This document shows positions 34,982-42,612 of a stretch of DNA of 64,000 nucleotides, in pieces (within the stretch, counting starts at the first letter, position 1; every line of letters begins with the position of its first letter). The notes beneath the pieces are model-generated. The model did no database searches. It was not told the origin of the DNA and saw only the letters and a list, made by a program, of their open reading frames with translations. The DNA lies in contig NZ_JACHKA010000001.1 of assembly GCF_014203955.1 (NCBI RefSeq), positions 248,001 to 312,000 on the forward strand. Direction: 5' to 3'. The position numbers and the translations under genes are program-made. Source of the stretch: Sphingobium lignivorans. Its GTDB lineage: Bacteria; Pseudomonadota; Alphaproteobacteria; Sphingomonadales; Sphingomonadaceae.

Positions 34982-35983
34982 TTAGTTCGCTTTCGCGTTC
35001 GGCCCGGTGATCTCCACCGTCACCGGCTGTCCCTGGCGCAGCTTGCCATCCGGATCCTCCACGATGATGCGCAGGCGATAGACAAGGTCCGTGCGCAGGT
35101 CGCTGGTCTCCACCGTCTTGGGCGTGAACTCCGCGCGCGGCGAGATATAGCCGATCGTGCCGGTATAGCGCTTGGGGTTGCCGTCCGCCGTGACGGCAAC
35201 CTTCATGCCGGGCGCCACGCGGCTGAGCTGCTTCTCGCCCACATAGGCGCGCACGCGCAACGGCCGATCGATGGCGAGCGTGAAGACCGTTTCCCCGGGC
35301 GCAACGATGGCCCCCGGCTCGCGCGCACGCGTGATCACCGTGCCGTCGACGCTGGCGGTGAGCCGCGTATCACCAAAGTCGGTGCCGACACCTGCCCGCG
35401 CGGCCTGCGCTGCCTGCAATGCGGCCTGCGCGGCTTCGATGTCTTCGCGGCGCGGCCCCGTGCGGACGAGCGAGAGCGCTGCCTGCGCTTCGCCAAGCTG
35501 CGCCCGCGCGCGATCCCGGGCGGCGACGGTCGCGTCCCAGACATCGCGGCTGATCGCGCCGGGCTCGACCAGCGGCGCGCGACGGGCATAATCGCGCTCG
35601 GCTGCGTCGGCGGCGGACTTCGCCGCGGTGAACCGCGCCTGCGCCTGCGCGACGTCCTCGGCGCGGCTGCCACGCTGCAGCTTGAGAAGTTCGGCGCGGG
35701 CCTGCGCGACCTGCGCTTCCGCCTGCGCCACTGCGCTGTCGATCGAGGCACGGTCGAGTTCGGCGAGCAGATCGCCCCGCTTCACGCGCGCGCCTTCCTC
35801 CACCGGTATTTCCGCGATGCGCCCGCCCACCCGAAAACCGAGATCGACCTCGCGGATATCGACATTGCCGTAGAGCAGGAGCGGGCCATCACCGCGTTCG
35901 AACAGGCCGAAGCCGCGCGTTACAAGCGCTGCGATCAACAGGGCGGCAATGGCGACGAGGATGATCAGGCGCTTGCGGTTCAT
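34982..35983 (-). CDS. ybhG: HlyD-family membrane-fusion protein (YbhG-like)
   Basis: The 333-residue periplasmic adaptor has one N-terminal membrane helix (RLIILVAIAALLIAALVT), a lipoyl half-motif (GGRIAEIPVEEGARVKRGDLLAELD), a long coiled coil (about residues 75-190, Ala/Gln-rich), the second lipoyl half (LTASVDGTVITRAREPGAIV) and beta-barrel segments. It bridges the inner-membrane ABC transporter with the outer-membrane factor. The ATG at 35983 leaves four bases after the regulator stop, so this is one operon with it. Confidence 0.93.
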   Translation of the reverse strand: MNRKRLIILVAIAALLIAALVTRGFGLFERGDGPLLLYGNVDIREVDLGFRVGGRIAEIPVEEGARVKRGDLLAELDRASIDSAVAQAEAQVAQARAELLKLQRGSRAEDVAQAQARFTAAKSAADAAERDYARRAPLVEPGAISRDVWDATVAARDRARAQLGEAQAALSLVRTGPRREDIEAAQAALQAAQAARAGVGTDFGDTRLTASVDGTVITRAREPGAIVAPGETVFTLAIDRPLRVRAYVGEKQLSRVAPGMKVAVTADGNPKRYTGTIGYISPRAEFTPKTVETSDLRTDLVYRLRIIVEDPDGKLRQGQPVTVEITGPNAKAN

Positions 35984-35987
35984 GGCA

Positions 35988-36758
35988 TCAGCTCTCCATG
36001 AGCAGGGTTCGGGCGGAGCGACGGACGCTCGCAATCAGCATGTCCGCCGTCTCGGGATCGATGTCCTCGGCCTCCATGGTCCGCGCCACGCAGGCGCGCG
36101 CGATGCGCAGCACCAGCGCCATGCCGAGGCAATGGAGGACGAGGGCGCGCCGGGCCTGTTCGTCCAGCGATGGCCGGGCAAGGGCGAGCAGTCCCACGGC
36201 GGTTTCCAGCACAGGTGCCATCACCCGCGCATATATCCGCTCGAAAGCCTCGGTGGGCCGCTGCTGCTCGCGCACCACGAATTGCGAGAAGCGCTCGGAT
36301 TGCGGCGCCAGCATGAACCGCGCGAAGTTTTCCAGCAGCGCCAGAAGCGCCGTCCGCGCCGACTCCGCGTCAGCGGGCGGATGCGCGCGGATCTGGTCGA
36401 GCAAGGGCGCATGCACGGCGCCGATCTGCTCGGCCACATGGTCGGCACAGGCCAGATACAGGCCTTCCTTGCCACCGAAATGATATGTGATCGATGACAT
36501 CGCCGTGCCGGATGCCCGCGCGATCTCGCGCGTGCTCGCGCCCGCGAACCCGGCGCAGGCGAACTGCTGGATCGCCGCCTCGATGATTCGCAGGGATACG
36601 AGGCTGCCGTCCTGACCGGCACGGTCCTGAGCCGGGCGGTCGGTGGCCGTGACGGACGGCATTCCTGGCGCCGAACTGGCCAGGCCAGCCGCGCTCCCCT
36701 GAACACTCGCGCTGGCGAGTCCGGGAGAATCGGGGAGAGGCGTCAGGGAAGAGCCCAT
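35988..36758 (-). CDS. TetR-family regulator of the exporter operon (CecR-like)
   Basis: The 256-residue protein has an N-terminal extension of about 50 residues, then the TetR DNA-binding domain (IIEAAIQQFACAGFAGASTREIARASGTAMSSITYHFGGKEGLY in two parts) and a CecR-type ligand-binding C-terminal domain (FMLAPQSERFSQFVVREQQRPTEAFERIYARVM). It heads the ybhG-F-S-R operon as CecR (YbiH) does in E. coli, where CecR represses the cluster. An internal ATG at 36662 is an alternative start; the long leader before the domain makes this uncertain. A palindrome overlaps its promoter. Confidence 0.88.
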   Translation of the reverse strand: MGSSLTPLPDSPGLASASVQGSAAGLASSAPGMPSVTATDRPAQDRAGQDGSLVSLRIIEAAIQQFACAGFAGASTREIARASGTAMSSITYHFGGKEGLYLACADHVAEQIGAVHAPLLDQIRAHPPADAESARTALLALLENFARFMLAPQSERFSQFVVREQQRPTEAFERIYARVMAPVLETAVGLLALARPSLDEQARRALVLHCLGMALVLRIARACVARTMEAEDIDPETADMLIASVRRSARTLLMES

Positions 36759-36768
36759 GCAAAATTAC

Positions 36769-36793
36769 TGTTCGATCGAACGAACATTGTCAA
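36769..36793 (-). promoter_or_regulatory. Promoter and TetR-type operator of the exporter operon
   Basis: Read on the minus strand, TTGACA is followed by 18 bases and AGTAAT, a plausible -35/-10 pair. The spacer holds the perfect palindrome GTTCGATCGAAC (36770-36781), and TGTTCG/CGAACA (36769-36774 and 36781-36786) form a wider inverted repeat. This is where a TetR repressor would block RNA polymerase. Transcription from this -10 would begin almost at the regulator's ATG, so the message may be leaderless or the true start may lie further in. Confidence 0.65.
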
Positions 36794-36832
36794 GCGGAGC
36801 TTCTCCTTCGCCCGATTTGCCAGGCCTCGCCG

Positions 36833-36985
36833 TCAGTTCACTGGATCGTTGTCCCCCGGCGCTGGCTGCTCCGGTCCGCCTGTCAGGCCGCCTGCCCGCT
36901 CGCGCGCCTGCCCCTTGCGGCGGCGAAGATTGTTTCGCAGCGCCCGCGCCAGTCGCTGCTGCCGGTCTTCCTTGCTCTCGCTCAT
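36833..36985 (-). CDS. Small conserved-looking basic protein (50 residues)
   Basis: This short gene encodes MSESKEDRQQRLARALRNNL, then RRRKGQARERAGGLTGG and a Pro/Asp-rich tail. It resembles a family of small, highly basic alphaproteobacterial proteins with an ALRxNLRRRKxQAR core; their function is unknown to me. The reading frame uses normal codons for this genome. It is minus strand, between the exporter regulator and tRNA-Thr, and does not overlap either. The core resemblance, not the length, supports calling it a gene. Confidence 0.7.
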   Translation of the reverse strand: MSESKEDRQQRLARALRNNLRRRKGQARERAGGLTGGPEQPAPGDNDPVN

Positions 36986-37098
36986 GCACCGCGCCTACCG
37001 AATCCCGGCCGTGCACCGCAAGTCGCCTTGACAAGAGCCGTACCGCAGGGCCATAGGCGCGACCTTGCTGACGCGGGGCACCCTCCGCGTACGGTCGT

Positions 37099-37173
<75 letters not shown>

Positions 37174-37292
37174 TCATTTCCTGATCGATCATTTCCCCGT
37201 TGGGGGGCTCCGCGGGGCTCTCGCTGCCGCAATCCGTCGACGCCGCGCTTTCGCGGCTCTTCGGTGCGAACCTAACCTTCATATGCGATGAT

Positions 37293-37338
37293 CTGCCGGC
37301 GGCACCCAGGTTGGGGGGCGGACGGGTGCCGCCGGCAG
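37293..37338 (-). terminator. 15-bp perfect hairpin after the EF-hand gene
   Basis: CTGCCGGCGGCACCC (37293-37307) and GGGTGCCGCCGGCAG (37324-37338) are exact inverted repeats with a 16-base loop, starting eight bases after the EF-hand gene stop. There is no T-run on the minus strand; it probably defines or protects the 3' end. Confidence 0.65.
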
Positions 37339-37346
37339 GGGCGCCC

Positions 37347-37790
37347 TTAGCGGGCGCGCCGGGCGGCGGCTTCCTTGCGGAATGCCGCCAGCTCTGTCGG
37401 GTCGACCACGCCGTCACCATTGGAATCGGCGCGATCGAACACGGGCATGGGGGCCTTCTGGAACTCCTCGCGCGTCACGCGTCCGTCGCGATTGGCGTCC
37501 ATCTGCTCCATGAGCTGCGCGATGCGTTCGCCGATCTGGCGGCGCGCCAGCATGCCGCCGGACTTGTCGTCGTCATTGATGACGCCATCGCCATTGCGAT
37601 CCAGCCGCTCGAACATCTGCATTCGCGCTTTCTGATATTCGGCCCGGGTGATGCGTCCGTCGCCATTGGCGTCCGCACGCTCGAGCAACTGGCCGGGGTC
37701 ACGCTGCGGCTGGGCATGGGCCGCGCCGGCCAGGGCTGCCATGCAGCCGGAAAGCGCGAGCGCCATGATGGGGGTGAGGGAAAGTTTCAT
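37347..37790 (-). CDS. Exported calcium-binding protein with four EF-hands
   Basis: The 147-residue product has a signal peptide (LSLTPIMALALSGCMAALAGAAHAQ, possibly with a lipobox-like SGC) and four EF-hand loops: DANGDGRITRAE, DRNGDGVINDDD, DANRDGRVTREE and DSNGDGVVDPTE, all with acidic residues at the calcium-coordinating positions (the second ends in D rather than E). It should be a periplasmic or surface calcium binder; its partner is unknown. Start at 37790 was chosen for the signal peptide. It lies 14 bp after a secreted Ser/Gly/Arg-rich protein on the same strand and may share its message. Confidence 0.85.
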   Translation of the reverse strand: MKLSLTPIMALALSGCMAALAGAAHAQPQRDPGQLLERADANGDGRITRAEYQKARMQMFERLDRNGDGVINDDDKSGGMLARRQIGERIAQLMEQMDANRDGRVTREEFQKAPMPVFDRADSNGDGVVDPTELAAFRKEAAARRAR

Positions 37791-37804
37791 GATCTGGGCC
37801 ATCC

Positions 37805-38380
37805 TCAATCGCGCCGGGAGTAAGTGCGCGTACTGCTCACCGCACGCCCGGAGCCGGTTGCGGCGTTGCGGTCGACGGTGACCGAGTCGCCGTTCACCGA
37901 GACGTCGCGTGTCGCCGAATAGCTTCGGCCGCTGGACGTAGCGCCGCTCCGCGTGCGCGTGTAGCCATCGTCCGTCCGGTAGATCGTGCTCCAGCCTGAC
38001 TGGCTGTTCCCCGCGGGGCCCGTGCGATCGCGCTGGACGCTTACGGAGCCGTCGCCATTGCGCACGAGCGAGCTGTCGCGCGACATGCCGGTGCCATTGG
38101 CATAGCGCCTATCGACGCTGTTGGTCACGGCGCCGTCGCCCCATTGGGTGGAGCGGGTCTGGCCGTAACCGCGCCCGCCATAGGTGGCCGCGCCGCGCGT
38201 CACCTGCGTGGAGCCGGGCTGGCGGGACACATGGCGGCCGGCCACATAGCCCCCACCATAAGGGCCCTGGGCCCTCACGATCCGGCCGTGCTCACGCGCT
38301 TCGGCCGGCGCAGCGACAAGGGCGCCGGCGCCACCGGCCGCCAGCATCGCAAATGCCGGAATGATCGCAGATCTGAACAT
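37805..38380 (-). CDS. Secreted Gly/Ser/Arg-rich repeat-like protein
   Basis: The 191-residue protein has a signal peptide (AIIPAFAMLAAGGAGALVAAPAEA) and a low-complexity mature region of beta-strand-like imperfect repeats (SRDSSLVRNGDGSVSVQRDR, TIYRTDDGYTRTRSG, TRDVSVNGDSVTVDR). The ATG at 38380 follows AGGAGA seven bases before it, a clear ribosome-binding site. No known domain is recognised. It is followed by the EF-hand gene. Confidence 0.75.
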   Translation of the reverse strand: MFRSAIIPAFAMLAAGGAGALVAAPAEAREHGRIVRAQGPYGGGYVAGRHVSRQPGSTQVTRGAATYGGRGYGQTRSTQWGDGAVTNSVDRRYANGTGMSRDSSLVRNGDGSVSVQRDRTGPAGNSQSGWSTIYRTDDGYTRTRSGATSSGRSYSATRDVSVNGDSVTVDRNAATGSGRAVSSTRTYSRRD

Positions 38381-38514
38381 GAATAATCTCCTGCATGGAT
38401 GAGGCACCCTTCATCCCCCGCCCCGGTAAGCCGGCCATGAACCCATGGTGAGGAACGGCAACGAAGTGTAACAGCCGCCGATTCGGTCTTGAGATGCGCT
38501 CGCCATCCGGTGAC

Positions 38515-39267
38515 ATGAAGCGCATGACCCGTGCCGAGCCCGCTGCGGAACGCACTTTCATCGCCCTTGTCGAGGATGACGAGGACATCAGCGAACTGGT
38601 GAGCGATCTGCTTGTCCGGGAAGGCTTCGAGGTGGGTGCCTGCCGCTCAGGCGCCGAGCTGGACCGGCTCAAGGACCGACGCCGGGTGGATCTGGTGCTG
38701 CTGGACCTCATGCTCCCCGGCGAGGACGGCCTGTCCATCTGCCGCCGCCTCCATGCCGCGGCGCTGCGCATCCCTGTCATCATGATCACGGCCAAGGGTG
38801 ACGATATCGATCGCATCCTCGGGCTGGAGATCGGGGCCGATGATTATCTGCCCAAGCCCTTCAATCCGCGCGAGCTCATTGCGCGCATCCGCGCGGTCCT
38901 GCGCCGGACGCGCGAGGCGCACCGGCCATCCCCCGTGGCCGGCCGATGGTATCGCTTCGCCGGGTGGAACCTGGACGCCGGCTCGCGGCTGCTGCGCGAC
39001 CCCGGAGGCGAGGCCGTGGAACTGACCGGGGGCGAGTTCGATCTCCTGATCGCCCTGCTTGATCATCCCCAGCGCGTGCTGACGCGCGACCAGCTGCTCG
39101 ACTGGACGCGGGGCCGCGATGCCGGCCCCTATGACCGCACGATCGACGTGCAGCTGAGCCGCCTGCGCCGCAAGCTCGGCGACGATCCACGCAGCCCGGT
39201 GATGATCCGCACCGTGCGCGGCGGCGGCTATCTGTTCGCGCCCGCGGTCGAAACCGGCGGCGCCTGA
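38515..39267 (+). CDS. OmpR-type response regulator
   Basis: The receiver domain (FIALVEDDEDISELVSDLLV, phosphorylatable Asp in LVLLDLMLPGEDG, MITAKGDD, DDYLPKPFNPREL) spans about residues 15-130, and the winged-helix DNA-binding domain follows (LTGGEFDLLIALLDHP, RTIDVQLSRLRRKLGDDP, IRTVRGGGYLF). Start codons at 38494, 38515 and 38524 are all possible; no ribosome-binding site decides between them. It is followed one base later by its kinase. The signal sensed and the regulon are unknown. Confidence 0.93.
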   Translation: MKRMTRAEPAAERTFIALVEDDEDISELVSDLLVREGFEVGACRSGAELDRLKDRRRVDLVLLDLMLPGEDGLSICRRLHAAALRIPVIMITAKGDDIDRILGLEIGADDYLPKPFNPRELIARIRAVLRRTREAHRPSPVAGRWYRFAGWNLDAGSRLLRDPGGEAVELTGGEFDLLIALLDHPQRVLTRDQLLDWTRGRDAGPYDRTIDVQLSRLRRKLGDDPRSPVMIRTVRGGGYLFAPAVETGGA

Positions 39268-39268
39268 G

Positions 39269-40633
39269 ATGGGGCGGATCACCGGCAGCCTGCTGTTTCG
39301 CATCGCAGCGCTATTCCTGCTTGGCCTTCTCGCGCTGCAGATGACGATCCTGCTCGCGGCGATGTGGCCCGACGGGCGGCCTATCATGTTCCGCCTGATC
39401 GCGCCGGAAGATGCTCGCGAGATCGCGGAAGCGATCGAACAGGCGCCCCCGGCACTCCGTCCCGCGATCGTGGCGGCCGCGAGCACCGGCCCGACCAGCG
39501 TTGAGCTTCTTCCGTACTTTCCCGAGGAAAACGGCGCCGGCGCGCGCGAGGGTGAGGCCCGCCCGGCGCCATGGCTCGAAGAGCGATTTCGCCGCTATGC
39601 CGAGGCGCTGAGCGGCCGGCCGCTCCGGGTCCAGGCGCGCGAGGGCACCATCTTTTCCTGGAACCGCCGGCCCGGCGAGCCGCCGCGCGGGCCGATCCGC
39701 GTCCTCATTGGCTTGCGCAGTGGCGAAGTGCTGGCCATCGAGCGCGCCCCGCTCGCCCTCCAGCAGCTGGCCTCGCGCTATCTCCTCGTCGGGCTGGTGG
39801 CCGGCGCAGTGCTGCTGCTCATTCTGTTGACCCTGCTCTGGCAGGTGGTGCGGCCGGTCGCCCGGCTCGCGCAGGCGACCACGGCCTTTCGCGAGGATAT
39901 CGCGGCGCCGGACATCGTGCCGGGCGGCGCACGGGAAGTCCGCATCCTGGGCGAGGCCTTCAACGCCATGAAGCAGCGGATCGGCGCGCTGGTGGGGGAG
40001 CGCACCCGCATGCTGGCGGCCATCGCGCATGATCTGCGAACCTGCCTTACCCGCTTGCGGCTGCGGGCCGACCATATCCCCGAAGACCGGCAGCGCATGC
40101 GCGCCGTCAATGATATCGAGGAAATGAGCCGGCTGCTGGAGGACATCCTGCTTTTCGCCCGTGCAGAGACGGGCCCGCCGGCGCAGGACCAGATCATCGA
40201 CGCCCGGGCGGAAGCGCTCGCTTATGTGGAGCTGCGTCAGGAGACGGGAGACGAGATCAGCTTCTCGGCGGCAGAGCAGGCCATGCCCTGCCGGTGCGCG
40301 CCGCTCGCCTTCCGTCGCATTCTCGCCAATCTGCTCGACAACGCGATCCGCTACGGCGCGCGCGCGCATGTGTCGCTGCGCCAGGAAGACACGAGCATCG
40401 CCGTTGTGGTGACGGACGAAGGCGCAGGCGTGCCGGAGGATATGATCGCGCAGATCACTGCGCCGTTCGAGCGGCTGGAACAATCGCGCGGCCGTCACGG
40501 CGGCGGAGTCGGCCTTGGTCTTTCGATCGTGAAGGCGCTGGCCGAAAGCCATGGGGGCAGCCTGACGCTGGAAAGCCCGGGCGACTGCGGTCTTCAGGCA
40601 ACGGTCAGACTACCGGCGGCGGCCGGAGGATGA
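39269..40633 (+). CDS. Membrane sensor histidine kinase
   Basis: The 454-residue kinase has a first membrane helix (IAALFLLGLLALQMTILLAA), a periplasmic sensor domain to about residue 160, a second helix (YLLVGLVAGAVLLLILLTLLW), a HAMP domain, the H-box AIAHDLRTCLTRLRLRAD with the phosphorylated His, and an ATP-binding domain (N box LANLLDNAIRYG, DEGAGVP, GVGLGLSIVKAL). The H-box proline (HDLRTP in most relatives) is a cysteine here. It forms a pair with the upstream response regulator. Confidence 0.93.
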   Translation: MGRITGSLLFRIAALFLLGLLALQMTILLAAMWPDGRPIMFRLIAPEDAREIAEAIEQAPPALRPAIVAAASTGPTSVELLPYFPEENGAGAREGEARPAPWLEERFRRYAEALSGRPLRVQAREGTIFSWNRRPGEPPRGPIRVLIGLRSGEVLAIERAPLALQQLASRYLLVGLVAGAVLLLILLTLLWQVVRPVARLAQATTAFREDIAAPDIVPGGAREVRILGEAFNAMKQRIGALVGERTRMLAAIAHDLRTCLTRLRLRADHIPEDRQRMRAVNDIEEMSRLLEDILLFARAETGPPAQDQIIDARAEALAYVELRQETGDEISFSAAEQAMPCRCAPLAFRRILANLLDNAIRYGARAHVSLRQEDTSIAVVVTDEGAGVPEDMIAQITAPFERLEQSRGRHGGGVGLGLSIVKALAESHGGSLTLESPGDCGLQATVRLPAAAGG

Positions 40634-40654
40634 GAAGCGCCAGGATGGCCAACC

Positions 40655-41602
40655 TCAGTTGAACTGCGCCTTGCGATAGTCGCCGGGACTGACGCCGAAA
40701 CGCCGGCGATAGGCGCGTGTGAAGAGCGGCAGACTCGTGAAGCCCAGCCCATAAGCGATCTGGGCGACCGTCGAGCCGCGCCAGCGCGGGTTGCGGAGCT
40801 GGCGCGCCGCCAGTTCGAGCCGGCGGCGCAGGATATAGGCCCGCAGGCTGTCGCCTCGGCGCGAGAACATGGCGGCCAGCTCGCCAGCGTCGATGCCGAT
40901 CGCGCCGGCCACGAGCTGGGCGTTGAGGCCGGGATCACGGATATGGTCCTCGATGAAGTTGAGTACCCGCTCCTGATAGACCGCATCCAGGTCGGGCCCG
41001 TTCAGCTCGCTGCCGAAGGCGACGCTGTAGGAAGTGGAGATCATGTCGAGCAGCTGATGGGCAATGCTGTCGTCATGGGCTGATCGGAAGCCGCGTTCGA
41101 GCTGCTTCCACAGGCCGCAGGCCATCAGGGCTGCGGTCGGGGTGAGCCCTTCGCGCGCCGGAAGGCGGCGGCCGCACAGCAGCTCGGGATGCGGCAGATA
41201 ATCGTTGATGACATCTCCCGGCACCCGGACGAGCAGCATTTCCGCGTCATCGTCCAGATTGAAGAAATGCGGGACGGCATTGTCGCACATGGTGAAGTCG
41301 CCTGCGCGCAGCATCGCCTCATTGAGGCCCTGATGGAAAAGCCCGCGCCCGGCGAGCTGGATCAGGAACGAGTAGACGCGCGGCGTACTCCCGCTGATAT
41401 GGTCATCCGTGCGGCGAATGGTGCAGGGGCCCGTGACCAGCCGCGCGAGGCTGATCTGCCCCAGCCCGCCCAGCTTGAGGCCGGCGCTGAAATTCCCGTG
41501 CTGCGGAATGAAGTCGGTTGCGGACAGGCGTGTCGAATAGATTTCGTTCCAGGCCTGGGCGCGCCCCCTGCACACCAGTGCCTCCGTGCTGAAGCTTTCC
41601 AT
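40655..41602 (-). CDS. AraC-family regulator with cupin-like sensor domain
   Basis: The 315-residue protein has an N-terminal ligand-binding domain of the AraC-binding-like kind (YSFLIQLAGRGLFHQG, GDFTMCDNAVPHFFNL) and two C-terminal AraC helix-turn-helices (GIDAGELAAMFSRRGDSLRAYILRRRL; IAYGLGFTSLPLFTRAYRRRFG). It is a paralog of the regulator at 42613-43620. Such regulators are often found near alcohol, aldehyde or amine catabolic genes. The two are separated by the DUF4168 gene and its control region. Confidence 0.9.
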   Translation of the reverse strand: MESFSTEALVCRGRAQAWNEIYSTRLSATDFIPQHGNFSAGLKLGGLGQISLARLVTGPCTIRRTDDHISGSTPRVYSFLIQLAGRGLFHQGLNEAMLRAGDFTMCDNAVPHFFNLDDDAEMLLVRVPGDVINDYLPHPELLCGRRLPAREGLTPTAALMACGLWKQLERGFRSAHDDSIAHQLLDMISTSYSVAFGSELNGPDLDAVYQERVLNFIEDHIRDPGLNAQLVAGAIGIDAGELAAMFSRRGDSLRAYILRRRLELAARQLRNPRWRGSTVAQIAYGLGFTSLPLFTRAYRRRFGVSPGDYRKAQFN

Positions 41603-41998
41603 AGCCCTCCGCGCTCCACGCCTCCGGACGAGCCGGCGACGCTTCCTCTCCCGCTGATCCTCTCGCTCGGAAATCCTATATCAGATAGGAAAATTCTTTC
41701 CACGAGAAGAGTTCAGCTCTCCATCGCTCGCCTTAGGGCCGATGTCGATCCGGGACTTGCACCAGTCGGAAGGAAAGAGGGCCATTTCCCGCGTCTCCGA
41801 CGCCGCACACTGTGAGCGCGCAATCGGCCGCTGATCGCCCGTCATGCCGGGACATCGGCAACTCGTTATATTTTCTCGTTATATTGTCGACCCTTTATCC
41901 ACCCGCCCCGGTCGAGGAACGGATGGTCGACCAATATTTGTCACATATCGGTCAGCGCCTAGATTGGAGGGGACGGTCCCCAAAAAAGGAAGGCATTC
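41603..41998 (+). promoter_or_regulatory. Control region between two regulators and the DUF4168 gene
   Basis: This 396-bp region has no supported gene. It includes TCCTAT-atcag-ATAGGA near 41674-41690 and a tandem direct repeat, CTCGTTATATT at 41862-41872 and 41875-41885, period 13. The AT-rich repeats lie about 115-137 bases upstream of the DUF4168 start. AraC proteins bind direct repeats, so this is a candidate operator for either neighbour, by inference. A solitary DnaA-box-like TTATCCACC at 41895-41903 is probably chance. Confidence 0.45.
41862..41885. repeat. Tandem direct repeat CTCGTTATATT
   Basis: Two exact 11-bp copies with period 13. Their AT-richness and tandem layout make them more likely a regulatory site than background. 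Confidence 0.75.
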
Positions 41999-42412
41999 AT
42001 GATGAGAAATTCCCTCAAGATGGCCCTTGTCGGTGCCGCGATGGCCGCAAGCGCTCCGCTTTTGGCTCAGGAAGCGGCCCCGGCGCCCACCCCGGCGCCC
42101 GCGCCGGCCCCAAATTCGCCTGCTGATCCCGCACAGCCTGGCATGCCGCCGGCGGCGACCGAGCAGTATTCCGACGCGGACCTCAAGGCATTCGCCCGCG
42201 CCGCGATCGAGGCCAGCAAGATCCAGCAGGACGCCGCTGTGCCTGCGGAAGAAAAGCAGCCCAAGATGCTCGCCGCGGTCCAGGCGGAGGGGCTCGATCC
42301 AGTGAAATTCAATGAGATCGCGCAGGCTTCGCAAGCCAATCCCACGCTTCGGCAGCGCATCCAGCAGGTCGCTTCGGCTGAAGCGCAACCTGGCGCTCAG
42401 CCGCAGAACTGA
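41999..42412 (+). CDS. Secreted DUF4168-family protein
   Basis: The 137-residue protein has a signal peptide (MALVGAAMAASAPLLA), a Pro/Ala-rich linker (PAPTPAPAPAPNSPADPAQP) and a DUF4168 domain (DLKAFARAAIEASKIQ, MLAAVQAEGLDPVKFNEIAQASQANPTLRQRI). DUF4168 proteins are small, exported, of unknown function and common in Alphaproteobacteria. AAGGAAGG precedes the tandem ATG codons at 41999 and 42002. A terminator follows. Confidence 0.85.
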   Translation: MMRNSLKMALVGAAMAASAPLLAQEAAPAPTPAPAPAPNSPADPAQPGMPPAATEQYSDADLKAFARAAIEASKIQQDAAVPAEEKQPKMLAAVQAEGLDPVKFNEIAQASQANPTLRQRIQQVASAEAQPGAQPQN

Positions 42413-42436
42413 GGCAAAAAATGCCCGACGGTCGCC

Positions 42437-42471
42437 GCCGGCTCCGGAAACGGGGCCGGCGATCCGTTTTT
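42437..42471 (+). terminator. Rho-independent terminator after DUF4168 gene
   Basis: GCCGGC (42437-42442) and GCCGGC (42455-42460), with inner CCG/CGG pairing around a GAAA loop, form a stem followed a few bases later by a run of five T (42467-42471). Confidence 0.75.
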
Positions 42472-42612
42472 GCGGGGCACCTTATCCCCTGCTGACCAGC
42501 CCTTTCGTCCATGAGCGATCGGGGCGTGCCTGCCGCCCCTTTCCAGCGTGTGTTTGTTGCTGATAATGCCCCTCATGACGCCAGAACGAGCGGGTGAGGA
42601 TCAGCAGCGCCA

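Noticed and set aside
41895..41903. DnaA-box-like TTATCCACC
   Set aside because: One isolated near-match, expected by chance in 64 kb, and no neighbouring boxes.
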